DNA of 60,000 nt from Adiantum capillus-veneris (GCA_014529385.2 CM043969.1:72444676-72504675), one strand, 5' to 3'; positions 10,089-21,060 are shown, numbered from the stretch's first letter. Translations and numbers: made by a program. The notes: generated by a model not told the origin, from the letters alone.

Positions 10089-10958
10089 GCCTAAAAATAT
10101 ATTTGAAGCTCCTCAACCGCGTTGGGATGTGGCCATTGAAGAATGGCAACGACCTTGTCAGTGTCAATTTGATGCCAGAATAAGAGATCACATGACCGAG
10201 GTAATGTATCTTTGTTTTAAAGAAATTGCACTTGCTTTGCTTACCATACAACACGTGAGCTTGTAGATGTTCAAACACTAATTGTAAGTGTTCTATGTGT
10301 TCATCTTCAATCTAACCATAAATGAGAATGTCATCAAGGAAAACCACAACAAATTTTTCAAGATAGGGACGTAAGACACTATCCATGAGTGTCATAAATG
10401 TAGTTGGAGCATTGGTTAAACCAAAAGGCATAACCAAAAATTCATAATGCCCGAACCATGTTCTAAAGGCACTTTGAATTTTTCAAGATAGGGACGTAAG
10501 ACACTATCCATGAGTGTCATAAATGTAGCTGGAGCATTGGTTAAACCAAAAGGCATAACCAAAAATTCAAAATGCCCGAACCGTGTTCTAAAGGCAGTTT
10601 TGGAGATATCTTGCAAAAGGATACGCACCTGGTGGTATCCTGAACGAAGATCTATCTTTGTATAGTATCTCGCCCCATGGAGTTGATCAAACAACTCATA
10701 CACTCGAGGCATAGGATACTTGTTCTTGATGGTTATGGCATTTAATCCGCGATGATCTACGCACATGCGCATAGTACCATCTTTCTTTTTAACCAATAGA
10801 ATTGGTGATGCCCAAGGCGAAGTGCTAGGTCTAATGAAACCACGTGCGAGGTAGTCAGCCAACTGACTCTCGACCTCCTTGGCTTCTTTAGCACTCATAC
10901 GATAAGGTGGTTTACTCACCGTTTTAGTGACTGGCAAGACATCTATGCCATGCTGCAC
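10075..10958 (-). pseudogene. Gypsy-2 reverse transcriptase, with internal duplication
   Basis: The frame 10416-10958 covers fingers and palm: [46 protein letters not shown] and [12 protein letters not shown] are all recognisable. A 125-bp direct duplication (10352-10471 and 10477-10596) then repeats the MPFGLTNAP segment. Because 125 is not a multiple of three, the catalytic FLDDILIYG (near 10320-10345) falls in another frame, followed by a stop. The thumb (KTKIHYLGHVIS) is in the frame 10075-10278. The enzyme copied element RNA to cDNA in cytoplasmic particles; this copy cannot make it as one chain. Confidence 0.85.
10352..10596. repeat. 125-bp tandem duplication inside RT
   Basis: Copies 10352-10471 and 10477-10596 both start TTTTTCAAGATAGGGACG after a short A run and end TTCTAAAGGCA. 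They differ at only a few bases, so the duplication is probably more recent than the general decay of the element. Confidence 0.9.
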
Positions 10959-11067
10959 ACCACGTGTAGGGGGTAAACCCGGCGGTAAATCGCTTGAGAA
11001 TACATCACTATATTCCGTGAGTAAGTGAGTCAGCTTTTGCCATGCAAAAGAAGAAAGTAAACTAGAG

Positions 11068-11436
11068 TTATGCTAGGATGGAGAATCTTGTAATTCCTCT
11101 AATGTTTTGTTTTACAACAGTTGCACGTTGCTCTATAGAATTAAAATTAAGAGCACTTTGCTCGTTAGATTTGTTAACACTTTGCTTATCATTAGAATTC
11201 ATTGCACTTTGCATACCATTACTAGAATTCACCTCACTTTGCTCTTGAGAATTCACAAGACTTGGAGACAAGTAGTAACACAAAAAGACTTCGTCTATCA
11301 AATCTGTTTTCTGCAAAATAGAAAGCTCGGTTGTACATATAAGAGGTGCAGATAGTCTATTTCTCTCACCAAGCAAAAGCACATGTTTACCATTGGCCAT
11401 AAAAGATAAGGAGTTGTGTTCATAACTAGTGTGCAA
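11068..11436 (-). pseudogene. Gypsy-2 protease-RT linker region
   Basis: This 122-codon frame begins TSYEHNSLSFMANG and includes HVLLLGERNRLSAP. The same pattern (SYEYNNLMFEAEG, then LLGGKNIPPSP) is present in Gypsy-3 near 22,100-22,200, so it is a conserved part of the polyprotein between protease and RT rather than a chance frame. The C-terminal half is Asn/Ser/Gln-rich and repetitive. A stop separates it from the protease frame at 11443. Confidence 0.55.
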
Positions 11437-11442
11437 TGTGTT

Positions 11443-12186
11443 TCATAAACCATGTAGCCACTCCCGTCCTAAAACTACATCAACACGGTCCATGTTCATA
11501 ACTTGAAATTCAAGGGTCACCGTATGATCTTGAACAATAAGCTCAACCCCTTGAACTACCGTGTCCCATACTTCTTTATCATTGCCAGACATCTGTTTGA
11601 CCACATACTTGTGAGAGCAAGGAATCTGTGTAAGCTTCAATTCCTTGACTAGCTTATAGTTCAGGAAGTTATGAGTTGCACCATCATCCACTAAAATAGG
11701 AACACGTTGTCCATTAATAGTGCCATGCATGCGAATCAAATCATGGGGGCCAAAGGTGGGCTGCCACATTGAAGCAGGCACACAAGACTTGTGCTTTTCT
11801 TCCATATGAAGAACCTCTACAGCACAATCTTTAGAAGATGATCTAATGTGAGGCGTTGCACCGTGTGCAAGGCCTTTTTTTTTGCCTTGCAAAAGAGGAC
11901 AATCTTTCTTGTTATGTTGGTCCGAAAGACATATAAAACAAAAATTGTGTTTCTTTGCACTCTCAAAATCAGCAGTGGTGAGAGATCCACGTAGAGTATC
12001 TCGTGATTGCTTAGGCTTCTTAGCCTCTTGTGGGTGTGGAGAGGTAGATTGTCTCTTATTCCTCTCGGAACGTGTGGGAGATCTACCTCGCCATTGGCTC
12101 TTAGCCACATTACTCTTAGCAAAATTATTCTTAGAGTAGGGAACATTTCCCTTCCTCTCTTGGTCGTCATCATATCTCTTGGGCAT
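11443..12186 (-). pseudogene. Gypsy-2 gag zinc knuckle and protease
   Basis: 247-codon frame. The first ~75 residues are basic and Arg/Ser/Lys-rich. Residues ~83-96 form a CCHC zinc knuckle (CFICLSDQHNKKDC), the RNA-binding nucleocapsid signature. Residues ~165-177 carry ILVDDGATHNFL, the aspartic protease active site in its usual plant Ty3 form (D-x-G-A-T-H-N-F), followed by the second protease half (VDVVLGREWLHGL). The protease cleaves the polyprotein during particle maturation. This is the best-preserved long frame of the element. The methionine at the frame start is internal to gag and not a real start. Confidence 0.8.
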
Positions 12187-12206
12187 GACTGATGGCTTCT
12201 TTCAAA

Positions 12207-12443
12207 GTTTTTGGATGTTGGGTCTTGACATGAAGACAATAGTCTTTGTCAAGACCCCTATTAAAACCCTGTATTGTTTGGAATTCATATAGACCTTTTA
12301 GTTTTTATATGTATTAGTTTTTATATGTATTAGTTTTTATTTTTTGGATGTTGGGTCTTGACATGAAGACAATAGTCTTTGTCAAGACCCCTATTAAAAC
12401 CCTGTATTGTTTGGAATTCATATAGACCTTTTAGTTTTTATAT
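12207..12443. repeat. ~105-bp direct repeat (period 133) in gag
   Basis: Copies at 12207-12311 and 12340-12443 share TTTTTGGATGTTGGGTCTTG, a TTTGTCAAGACCCC word and ATAGACCTTTTAGTTTTT. They are separated by a TATTAGTTTTTATATG-type spacer that itself repeats. The duplication interrupts the capsid part of Gypsy-2 gag. Confidence 0.85.
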
Positions 12444-12602
12444 GATTTCCCGATACTTCAAAAGGTACTGTGTTAGAGACATGCGGCATGCATCCCATGC
12501 TAACCAATTCTTATCTTCTTCATTGGAGTCCAAAAACTCTTTGGAGAAAGAAGCTTAAAACGCAGCCCAAGATGGAGGACGAGCATCTATTGGAAATGTC
12601 AT

Positions 12603-13043
12603 TTAGCACTTATAGGCCTTGCCTTTAAAAGATATACTTGTTTCCATAGCCGTCTTTATATCCGAGGTGTGTCTCAATCTATGAATATCACTCCATTTGT
12701 GTAAGAACGTATTGACCGCATCCTTGTTGCGATCACGCTCTTCTCCGTGAAACTCAAGAATGGTGATATTCTCAAGCAATGTATTTCTACCTTCTGCATC
12801 TTCTGAAGCACTTGTCTCTTGGACTCCTTCAATTGTGCGAGCTTGATTTCCGCAAACCGTGCCACTTGTGGCTCCTTGAGTCGTATGTGAATTTATAAAT
12901 TTCACAAGTAACTCCGTAAGATTGGTAACATTTGCATTGAGTGCAGAGAGGTTGCGTTCAAGTACACTTTGTCGATTTTCCAAAGTCTTGAAAGCATCCA
13001 TATCTATAAGGCCATGATCTCCTAGATCATCATCGTCATGCAT
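12603..13043 (-). pseudogene. Gypsy-2 gag, N-terminal part
   Basis: 146-codon frame starting with an acidic segment (MHDDDDLGDHG). A predicted coiled stretch follows (residues ~18-50, LENRQSVLERNLSALNANV), then the start of the capsid domain (ILEFHGEERDRNKDAVNTFL, then KWSDIHRL). The capsid portion aligns with the Gypsy-3 frame at 21630-21815 (NFRGEDKNHNKDTMDTFLSK), supporting gag identity. It ends in a stop where Gypsy-3 also stops, just after the shared GKAYK; the rest of capsid is disrupted by the duplication at 12207-12443. Confidence 0.65.
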
Positions 13044-13848
13044 ATTAGTGTTAGCAGTATCCGTGGTGCCCTGATTTTGATCTACGTCCTTAAATCAAAA
13101 GTGTGTGTAGGTGGGATATCCTCATTGGCTATGGTAAACACACACTAATGTAAGGAGAGAAAAAAAAAGTCAACTTGTACCTTGTGAAGCTTGAAGTCTT
13201 TGTGTTTTTTATGCTCCATGATTTGCGTTGCATGTGAACCTCGCCTTACAAAAATTGTAGCGCTTCACGTGTCGTTCGTCGTAAGAAAACCTTTGTTGAT
13301 TCTTCACAAAAACTCGTTGTTTTTGTGAAGGCTTTTGTTTGGTTTGAAGCTACCTCCTTGAGGAAAAAAGAATTTTTGGAGGAAAACTTACCTTCCTCCG
13401 AGAAGTGAAAAAGAAGGGTGAAACTACTTCCTTGAAGTTTGAAGCTTTCCCTTTTCTTCTAGCTTTCTTTTTAACACAAGTATGCTATCTTTCCTAGTTA
13501 TACACAGCAAAACTCAATAGCTTGATGGTAAAGTGTTGGCCTCTTGCCCTCATGGGGTGGATTCAACCCTCCTTCATGCAAGGGTTAAGTGGGCTTCATA
13601 CGCGTGCACCCAACATAAGCCTTCGGAGCCTCGGTGTCATAGAGTTGTCGATCGAGTTTGCCTTTTGTCGCCTGCTGTAGAGGGCGTAGGTGGGGCGGTT
13701 GCTCATTGTCTGTGTTTGCACTGCACGCAGAAAACTATGTCTGCCTTCTTTTGCTGCAAAGTGGAGACGTCGCTGTCCACGAGTCGTGGGAGAGAAGCAG
13801 CACGTCGCATGTACATGCAACCCGCTTTTCCCCTTTTCTCAAAAACAA
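13044..13848. other. Gypsy-2 5' leader with tRNA-like segment
   Basis: Untranslated region between primer site and gag. No coding motif is visible. On the + strand, 13515-13570 contains TAGCTTGATGG (A-box-like, 10 of 11) and, about 46 bp later, ATTCAACCC (B-box-like, 8 of 9). This suggests a tRNA-derived insertion of unknown extent. Confidence 0.4.
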
Positions 13849-13860
13849 CTCTGATACTAG
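13849..13860 (-). other. Gypsy-2 primer-binding site, degenerate
   Basis: The minus strand reads TAGTATCAGAGT, matching 10 of 12 positions of the initiator-Met site, directly beside the LTR that begins at 13861. Confidence 0.65.
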
Positions 13861-13983
13861 TGAAAGGACGGTGGTAATGCGTGTGCTAGTCTCCACCCAA
13901 TCGTGCTATCTTATAGCCTCCCCCTAGCTTACACACTATTCGGTCGTGCCAATGGCCTTGCCCGTAGGACCCATTTCCTTACA
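13861..13983 (-). repeat. Gypsy-2 5' LTR, inner copy (123 bp)
   Basis: TG...CA bounded (TGAAAGG to CCTTACA on +), beside the primer site. Nearly identical to 7824-7947 and to the second copy at 13994-14115. Confidence 0.8.
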
Positions 13984-14115
13984 TTACCCCCGCCAAAGGG
14001 CGGTGGTAATGTGTGTACTAGTTTCCACCCAACCGTGCTATCTTATAGCCTCCCCCTAGCTTACACATTGTCCGGTCGTGCCGGTAGCCTTGCCCGTAGG
14101 ACCCATGTCCTTACA
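13984..14115 (-). repeat. Polypurine-tract remnant plus outer LTR copy
   Basis: Between the two LTRs lies TTACCCCCGCCA (13984-13995), which on the minus strand resembles the element's own polypurine tract. It is followed by another LTR (about 13994-14115, ending CTTACA). On the minus strand the order is LTR, polypurine tract, LTR, primer site: the pattern left when two tandem elements sharing an LTR lose nearly all of one internal region. Confidence 0.7.
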
Positions 14116-14280
14116 CTTTTCCTTTATTTTTTTATTTTTTTTTTCACAAGGTATCTCCTGAGATACCCCCTAATGAATCATTTCAAAATTGTCCCTCCTT
14201 TAATTTGCTCCTACACCTACTCCATGTGTTTATGTTATTCTAGTTAAGAATCTTTTTCGTATTCTGTTATAGTTTGATTC

Positions 14281-14282
<2 letters not shown>

Positions 14283-14342
<60 letters not shown>
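14283..14342. repeat. Compound (TG)n(AG)n microsatellite
   Basis: About 15 TG units followed directly by about 15 AG units. Confidence 0.96.
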
Positions 14343-14343
<1 letters not shown>

Positions 14344-15110
14344 CCATCTATATTAGAGAGAAGAGAGAACCAATGAAAGGGATTAGTGTTGTACACACGC
14401 TAAACCTTATGCAAATCACACAATGCTCTTCGTTGCATTCTCTACTAATCCTTGTAGGCATATCCTAATCAGGAGCTCGCCCAAACTCACGAGGTTACAA
14501 TTAGGGAAACGCATGCATGAATCCTAATCTACACACCAATCTAATCGTGCACACAATACCATAATCAAACACACGATAGTAGTCAAGAATTAGAGAGAGA
14601 TTAGTTCTTAATCTACACGCATCAAAACACTAATACGCAACATTAGTGAAAAGCAAGAGGACTCAACCTCGATGCATGAATTAATTGATTTGTGAAGAGA
14701 GTACACATGCCTCCTTCTTCTCCTCTCTACTCTAGGTTTTCTCTCAAAATGATGTCTCCCCCTTCACATGGCATACAATTCACTTATATGCCTAGGGTTT
14801 TAAAAATAAATGGTCGATCACCCAAGGTACATAAAGTGAAATAATAGATACAATCTGGATCACGTAAAGAGCCTGTGAACCTAGACAATATAAATGGAAA
14901 AATATGATCGTGGAGAAGAGGTAAACAGCTACTGGTGTTGGACACTGCCAACATTCCCCCCCTTCCAAAGCTTTGTCATCCCTGACAAAGCCATGTTGTG
15001 GTAGATGCTCGACAAAGGATGTGCATGCAAAAAAAAAAAACGTCGATGAGGTAGCAAGCTGAATCATATGGCAATGAAGCATAAGGGGAATGCAAAGCAC
15101 ATGTGTAAAT
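14343..15110. other. Spacer; possible LTR end near 14952
   Basis: No gene. At 14943-14963 the sequence ACTGCCAACA is followed by TTCCCCCCCTTCC. On the minus strand this is a purine tract followed by TGTTGGCAGT, the junction expected between polypurine tract and 3' LTR of a minus-strand retrotransposon. No partner LTR or clear primer site was found. Confidence 0.35.
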
Positions 15111-15263
15111 GAGTAAATAATTATGAAATGCTACACTGCCACCATTAACGATAAATAAAATGCACTTTGCTGAAATTAATCCCTCAAGAGTAAATAATTA
15201 TGAAATGCTACACTGCCACCATTAACAACAAATAAAATGCACTTTGCTGAAATTAATCCCACA
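15111..15263. repeat. 77-bp direct tandem duplication
   Basis: Copies 15111-15187 and 15188-15263, both starting GAGTAAATAATTATGAAATG and ending with GCTGAAATTAATCCC. Very few differences, so recent. Confidence 0.92.
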
Positions 15264-18182
15264 GTTTGATATACTCGGTCTATGTTCCTATTAGCCAAAA
15301 TCTATGTAGATCTCGCTCCCCCCCCCCAAAAAAAAGGCGCGATCTCTCTCCTCTCCCTTCCCCGCCTGGTGCGCCATCGTTCTGCATCTAAGGACCTTCC
15401 TGCACGGCAACCTCTGCCTTGCAGCTCCGATGAAAACCGCCCTTCACAATGCGCCCAATTGTGCGTGAGATTCCAAAACCAGACACTCGAGTCGATTTGC
15501 ACCTGTGATGACAGGCCAACGGAGCGCATACCATTCCTTCCGTAATGCCTTGCGCATGAGAGAGAGACACGCACCCGTTACGCTCAACGTGCGCACACAC
15601 AGGCAGACCTCGATACTGTCTGCGTTTCGCAATCTCATGTGCGAGCAAATATCGCTCTCTCTCTCTCTCTCTCTGCTCTCGATTAGTGCCACCTGCATGC
15701 TCGACTAGTGCCACATCGGCACCGCCACCTCATCTTTTCCTTTGCTTTTCTCTTGCCTCACTCGAGAGTCGAGGAATCTTGCTTGATTCCTTTTAATGAG
15801 ACGTGCTTGAAAATTGGGCACGCCTACTCCCTCAAGAGAGCTAGGAGATTGTAGATTTTATTGTTTGGGCTATGACAAAGGATTAAAACACTCACTCTAG
15901 AACTAGCTAAGTTAGGAAGATTATCTAAATGCAAGATTCCTCAATTGTGTCTTCGGCTTTGATCAGCAAACTAACTTTCACAACTCCAACTTTCACAACT
16001 CCAAGCAAAAGCTTGAATTTTTCTCTTAAAGATCAATGGAAGTCTTTCATGTCATTTTTCTAGCTTTTCCTTTTTCTCTTTTTCTTTTCTTTTGCATTAA
16101 TTCAAAGTCAGTTGACGTGTCTGTAGCTTGTTTCGTATGCCCGGGGCTTTTTGCTTCTCAAAGAAAAGTGCCCACGTTGGGGAGCCTCTAGGGCTCTAGT
16201 ACCATAGGTGATACATGCGAGTGAAGTATCAAATCAAGTAGGGATTTCTCTGTCAGCATAAGATTTGAACACTCCCAAGGTCTCAAACATTCAAATAATT
16301 TTACTAACTAGGACTAGCGGTCAAGTAAATGAGTTAACATGAAGTCACAGCCTCCTAACCTCAAGGCTCATTGATAAGACTAAACTCTAGGTCAATTAGC
16401 TAAAGCAAAGACAAGTTTATGCATCTATACTGGCAGATAACAAAACCAACTAAATGCACTCAATCAAATCATGAAAAATCACAATCAACGAATATAAATG
16501 TCCATCAACATGAATCATGGAAAGTAGTACACTTGGAGGTACGGGATGTGTCTCCTTGATAACTTTGGAAACAAATATGTGATGTTGAAGCTCGATCTAT
16601 CCATGCTATGTGAAAGCTCAAGTCATGCTTGAGCCCATCTATGCTGCAAAATCATAAACAAAACACTACCACATAGAAGGTTGTGTCAACATAGAAAGGA
16701 AAGTTTTATTACCCGAATGTAAAAAAATAAAAATAAAAATCCGATACTAAGGTCTCATACCTAGATACCTAGAGGGAAAAAACCCAATGGGAAAAAAGTG
16801 CCTCTAGTATGCGTGCATGTGTGTAGTGCACCATAGTCAACCTTCACAAGTCAAGGGTCTAGGGCAACTAGGAGGGATAAGAAAACTCTCTCCAAACAAT
16901 AAAATCTACTATCTCCTAGCTCTCTGTCTAATGGTCATTGGCTGGCTAGCAACAGGCTCCATGTGAATGGTAGAATCTTGGAAGCTACACATAAGATTTT
17001 GTGTTGGTGTGTGTTGGTCAAAGCAATTTTGAAAGTCACACACACACACACACACCGGTGCAATTGTCACTTGGAGTGGCAATTCGATGCAATTCTTGAC
17101 GTAAACGTGAGTGCACTAACCCACTCAGTTCCTGATTTAGATGCAGGTTTTAATTGAAAACTACACACAACAAAACTGGTTCAATTTTGTGTGTATTTGT
17201 ATGCGCCTATGTGTAGGCAAAGTACACAAAATTCAGTGCACTTGTGTGGCAATGCACCATTATGTTGTCATAATTGCGACACAATCATGTGTGTTTGTAA
17301 GTGTGTTAATTGTGCATAATTACACACTTTCAAATTGATTTGAATGATTGAATTAGTGTGCAAATAAGATGCTGCAAATGTTGATTTTATTATGAACGTT
17401 GGGCCAATATGCAAAAAAATTAATTATGCCATTACTTAGAAAAAAATTTGAGTCAAAACGATAAAAAATGATTCAAATTTGAGTGGCATATTGATGATTG
17501 ATTGATCGGATGATGGAATTACATTTCCAATTGCTGCAAATTGAGTTGAATTGGCTACATATTTTTAAGAAATATTTTGGCTATTTTTAGTATTTTTTTG
17601 CTAATTTGTTATTTAAATTTGCTAAATTTTTAACTAAAAATACTGAAAATAAAAAAATTGATGCAAATTGACAATCCAAAGTGTACTTTACAACTTTGTG
17701 AAATTTTTATAAATTTGTAGCTTTTTTGGTGTTTTTTGAGCATTTTCAAGCCTCACGCAATTTTATCTTACTTTTTTGCATTGTTTGGGAAAACAAAAAA
17801 TACACACACCCCCACCCTCCATAGCACTCCACCACAATCTCTATCTTTTCCCTTTTTTTGGGTGAAATTTTCCCTATTTTTTGTTTTTCTACCTATTTTT
17901 TTGGCTTTACATTTAATTTTAGCTATTTCTTTTGATTTTTCTTTTATTTGCTTTTGTTTTCTTGTTTTAATTCAACAACCCCAAACCCCCCCTGCGAAAA
18001 AACCATTTTCAAACAAAAATAAAATAAAATAAAATAAAAAAAGAGGATTTTAGAAAACAAATCAAAACCAATTTTAAAAACACACACATACACACACACA
18101 CACAGACCACACGTGTGTATGCACACACTCCCTACACACACACACACAAGGGGGGGGAAAAACAAATTTCTCTACCTATTTT
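15264..18182. other. Spacer, nothing recognised
   Basis: Mixed low-complexity sequence. A (CT)7 tract lies at 15655-15674 and a (CA)9 tract at 17037-17056. From about 17,340 the sequence is strongly AT-rich with many A and T runs. Around 15,765-15,800 a word pair (GAATCTTGCTTGATTCC, then TTAATGAGAC) recurs near 43,256-43,290, marking an unidentified dispersed repeat. Confidence 0.45.
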
Positions 18183-18183
18183 G

Positions 18184-18255
<72 letters not shown>
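18183..18255. repeat. (CT)n microsatellite
   Basis: About 36 CT units with one TG interruption near 18203. It generates spurious serine/leucine frames on + and arginine/glutamate frames on -. Confidence 0.96.
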
Positions 18256-18256
<1 letters not shown>

Positions 18257-19572
18257 GCGTCGTCCATTCTGTGCGTGCGCAGCAACGGACCCACCCCCTC
18301 CACTGCGCTCCTATTTCCCCCCTTTGTCTAGGCGCCTTTTCCTCCATCGACTGCTTTCCCTAACAGCTTCCCCGCGATCTACGCCAACATTCCATGTTCA
18401 CTCTCCTTTGTTTACCTTTTATAGTATTAATTTACATATTTTTTATTTTAAATTTCATTTAATATGAGTTTCATATTATTCAATTGAATTTAATTTAATT
18501 TTCATTTCATTTTGTTTATTTTAGTTTATTTTAAATTATAATTTATTTTAGCTTTATTTACAAAATAATAATAAAATTAAAACCCAAAAAAAGAAAAAGA
18601 AAAAAAACATAAAAATAAAACAAGAAATAAAAAATACACTTAATTGAATTTTTAAAAAAAAAAATCACGAAAAACCCCACAAAATAGAAAATTCACAAAA
18701 AAGACCCAAAAATTTAGGGGAAATTTTTCCAAAAAATTAGAAAATTATCAAAAAAAGATAAAATAATTTATAAAAAAAACAAATGAATTTGAGTAAAGTT
18801 GAAAAAAACTCAAAAATTATATTAAAAACCAAAAGACATCTGCATATGATGTTTTGAGATTGTCTTTTGATCATTTTTCACCTATTATTTTTCTTCTTGT
18901 TTTACTTCCTTTTCATTTGTTTATTTTTTTTTGTTTTTTTTAAAATAAATAAATAAATAAAACCAAAACCTCAAAAAACAATTTTGTTCACTTTTTCTTC
19001 CCGTTTCTTCTCTTTGCTTCCCACACGCACCGCACATCTCATACACGTCCCGTTCACACACACATACACACGATTAGACACATTTAGTGTAGATACGCTC
19101 GAAGAGTCCGCTTTTGACATATTTTATCTGATTTCTCTAGAGTCTACCAGATTTGAGCCAGATTACACACATAGACCCTATTTGTACACATATTTCAATT
19201 TTGGTCTACATTTGACTAGTCTGAGAGCTTTAGAGCCCGTTCATGCATCTTATTCCATTTTGGCTCGATTTGACCACGCAAATTCTACATTTGACCACCT
19301 TTGACCCCGATTTGCTATCATTTGTGGTCTTGATATTGACCAGATTACGCCATTTACACACGAGATCTTGACATAACTTGATTTTAGTGATTGGTCACAC
19401 GCTTGCACACAATTAGAGCCGGATTTGATTTGTTGACTAATTTTTTATTGAGACTTGGATCGAGAGACAATTTCTATAGTTTTTTCACACACAGTGACCC
19501 CAGCTTAGCACTTGGCTGGCCTTCAATTGCCAAACTACGCACCATAGCTAGTGCACTTGCTTATAAACCTCC
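18256..19572. other. AT-rich spacer upstream of an unknown coding region
   Basis: 18,400-18,980 is extremely A/T-rich with homopolymer runs and an (AAAT)n stretch near 18,944-18,961. 18,984-19,570 becomes more complex. The frame at 18984-19304 has many Tyr, His and Phe residues but no motif I recognise. Confidence 0.4.
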
Positions 19573-20960
19573 TTGAATGGTCTAAACACCTTTGAGCTAC
19601 CACAAACTGTATCTTTGGACATATTTGGGGCTGGACCATTGTATGTTGATGAGGATCAGAGGATGTACATGAGGAAGAAAGTTATATTTGGAGAGTACCC
19701 TCACTATGACTTAGTGAGTGCTACCCCACTAGGTTCCTTGCGGGGTACCTATAGGAGCGTTTACGAGATGAGGCTACCTATACGTTGTTGTGTGGATTAC
19801 GCTATTCCCCTTCTTGGAGTAGTTTTGTTGAGCCTATAGTAGACGTGATGACCATACCCTCTACACAACCGGCACAACTTATATCACCTCCGTCTACGAG
19901 ACAGACCTTTGTTGAGATTATGGCAAAGGCTAGAGCAGATATGGAGCGCGAGAGCCAAAGCCTTACTAGTGCACCGCCAGAGTTATCATGCATAGATGCA
20001 GCAACATCACAGGCTACTACGACTAGTACACATGCTAGAGAGGCTGTAAAGACCACACCATAGACTGTGAGCACACCGAACATAGAGCTTGCTAGATCAC
20101 ACGCATCAGATACAATGACGAGACGTAGATCATCACCGAGAGACACCACGCAGGTACCATATGAGGATAGAGTTGCCATGACAAGCAGAGAGCACCAAAC
20201 TGAGATTGTGATACATTTCTTAGGCTATAAACGAGTCATGCCTTGGTTTGTTGACCTTGATGGACATTCCTACACCAAAGGCACCTTCTCGGATGACATT
20301 GACCCTTTGATACGACAGGTAGTTAGAGTTCAGAGACGTCACGTTTCACTGAGTTCTTTAGTGATGATCTCAAGGCCACATACATGTCCGTGCCGATTAG
20401 CCCATACGATGTTGTAGATAGAGCACATCATGATGATTGTTTGGACACCCAGGTACATTCTAGGATACTGCAGTTACGTAGATTGGAGCACACATTGTCT
20501 TATGTTGATGATTGTGCACGTAGATATCGACGAGAGGAGACCACAAGACGTTTAGAGCTAGCAATGAGCCTTATGGTATATCTTGTTGGAGATCCTTGCG
20601 ATAGTATTTATAGGGACACGAATGGTACCATATATTTCTTGATAATGGGATTGCCTTATTCTACACAGAATGGCAACAATCTCGTTGGTGATGACCACAT
20701 AGAATCCACGGACACCTGCTAGACAGACTTCCCCTACCAAGACACCTCCCAAATCTCCATCACATAGACATATTTTGCCTCAGAGCATGATTGATCAGTT
20801 GAGCTCTAGAGTGATTGAGATGAACGAGACGAATGCCTAGATTGATGATAGGACGATTACACCAAAGAGCACTATCGTAGAGCCACCTAGGAGCAAGCCT
20901 CAAAAAGTGAGGAGGTCTTTCTTGTATTTGTACATAAGAATAAGTGTGGTGTGTGCAGAT
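19573..20960 (+). pseudogene. Unrecognised degenerate coding region
   Basis: Successive plus-strand frames (19573-19839; 19785-20417, with an in-frame stop at 20061-20063; 20384-20722; then about 20718-20960 with one stop) join into one plausible protein of roughly 440 residues. Its features are an N-terminal part with LYVDEDQRMYMRKKV, a Ser/Thr/Ala-rich middle, a charged segment (RRYRREETTRRLELAMSLM), a possible coiled stretch (MIDQLSSRVIEMNETN) and a basic Pro-rich end. Composition looks protein-like and the frames abut rather than overlap at random. I recognise no family. It could be a retroelement gag-like protein or a decayed host gene. Confidence 0.4.
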
Positions 20961-20984
20961 AAGGGCGACCAAAGATTGGCTAAT

Positions 20985-21060
20985 GATTGGCCTAGGGTGA
21001 GGCATACCACTTTTACCCCAACAACCTCCCACTTAAAGGCAAGTGTGCCGATAGTGGTTC
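20985..21060 (-). repeat. Fragment of a Copia-2-like element (LTR end and polypurine tract)
   Basis: TACCCCAACAACCTCCCACT followed by TAAAGGC (from about 21014) is the same sequence found at the Copia-2 LTR/internal junction (35138-35164), with similar sequence continuing for about 30 bp. On the minus strand this is a polypurine tract followed by a TGTTGGGG LTR start. The rest of the element is not recognisable. Confidence 0.55.

Larger units (their letters stand above)
7824..14115 (-). mobile_element. Gypsy-2: Ty3/gypsy chromovirus, degenerate
   Basis: Minus-strand element of about 6.2 kb. From its 5' end it shows two adjacent LTR copies (13994-14115 and 13861-13983), a primer-binding-site-like sequence, gag, zinc knuckle, aspartic protease, reverse transcriptase, RNase H, integrase, a chromodomain, a C-rich polypurine-tract complement and a 3' LTR (7824-7947). 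The RT-before-integrase order and the C-terminal chromodomain place it in Ty3/gypsy chromoviruses. Coding is broken at many places by stops, frameshifts and two internal tandem duplications. The LTRs, about 124 bp, are very short for this superfamily. A near target duplication (CTTTC beside 7824, CTTTT after 14115) fits the outermost LTR pair. Confidence 0.85.

Noticed and set aside
13515-13590. Considered as a functional tRNA gene
   Set aside because: Only A-box-like and B-box-like words match; acceptor and anticodon stems do not form convincingly, and it lies inside a retroelement leader.
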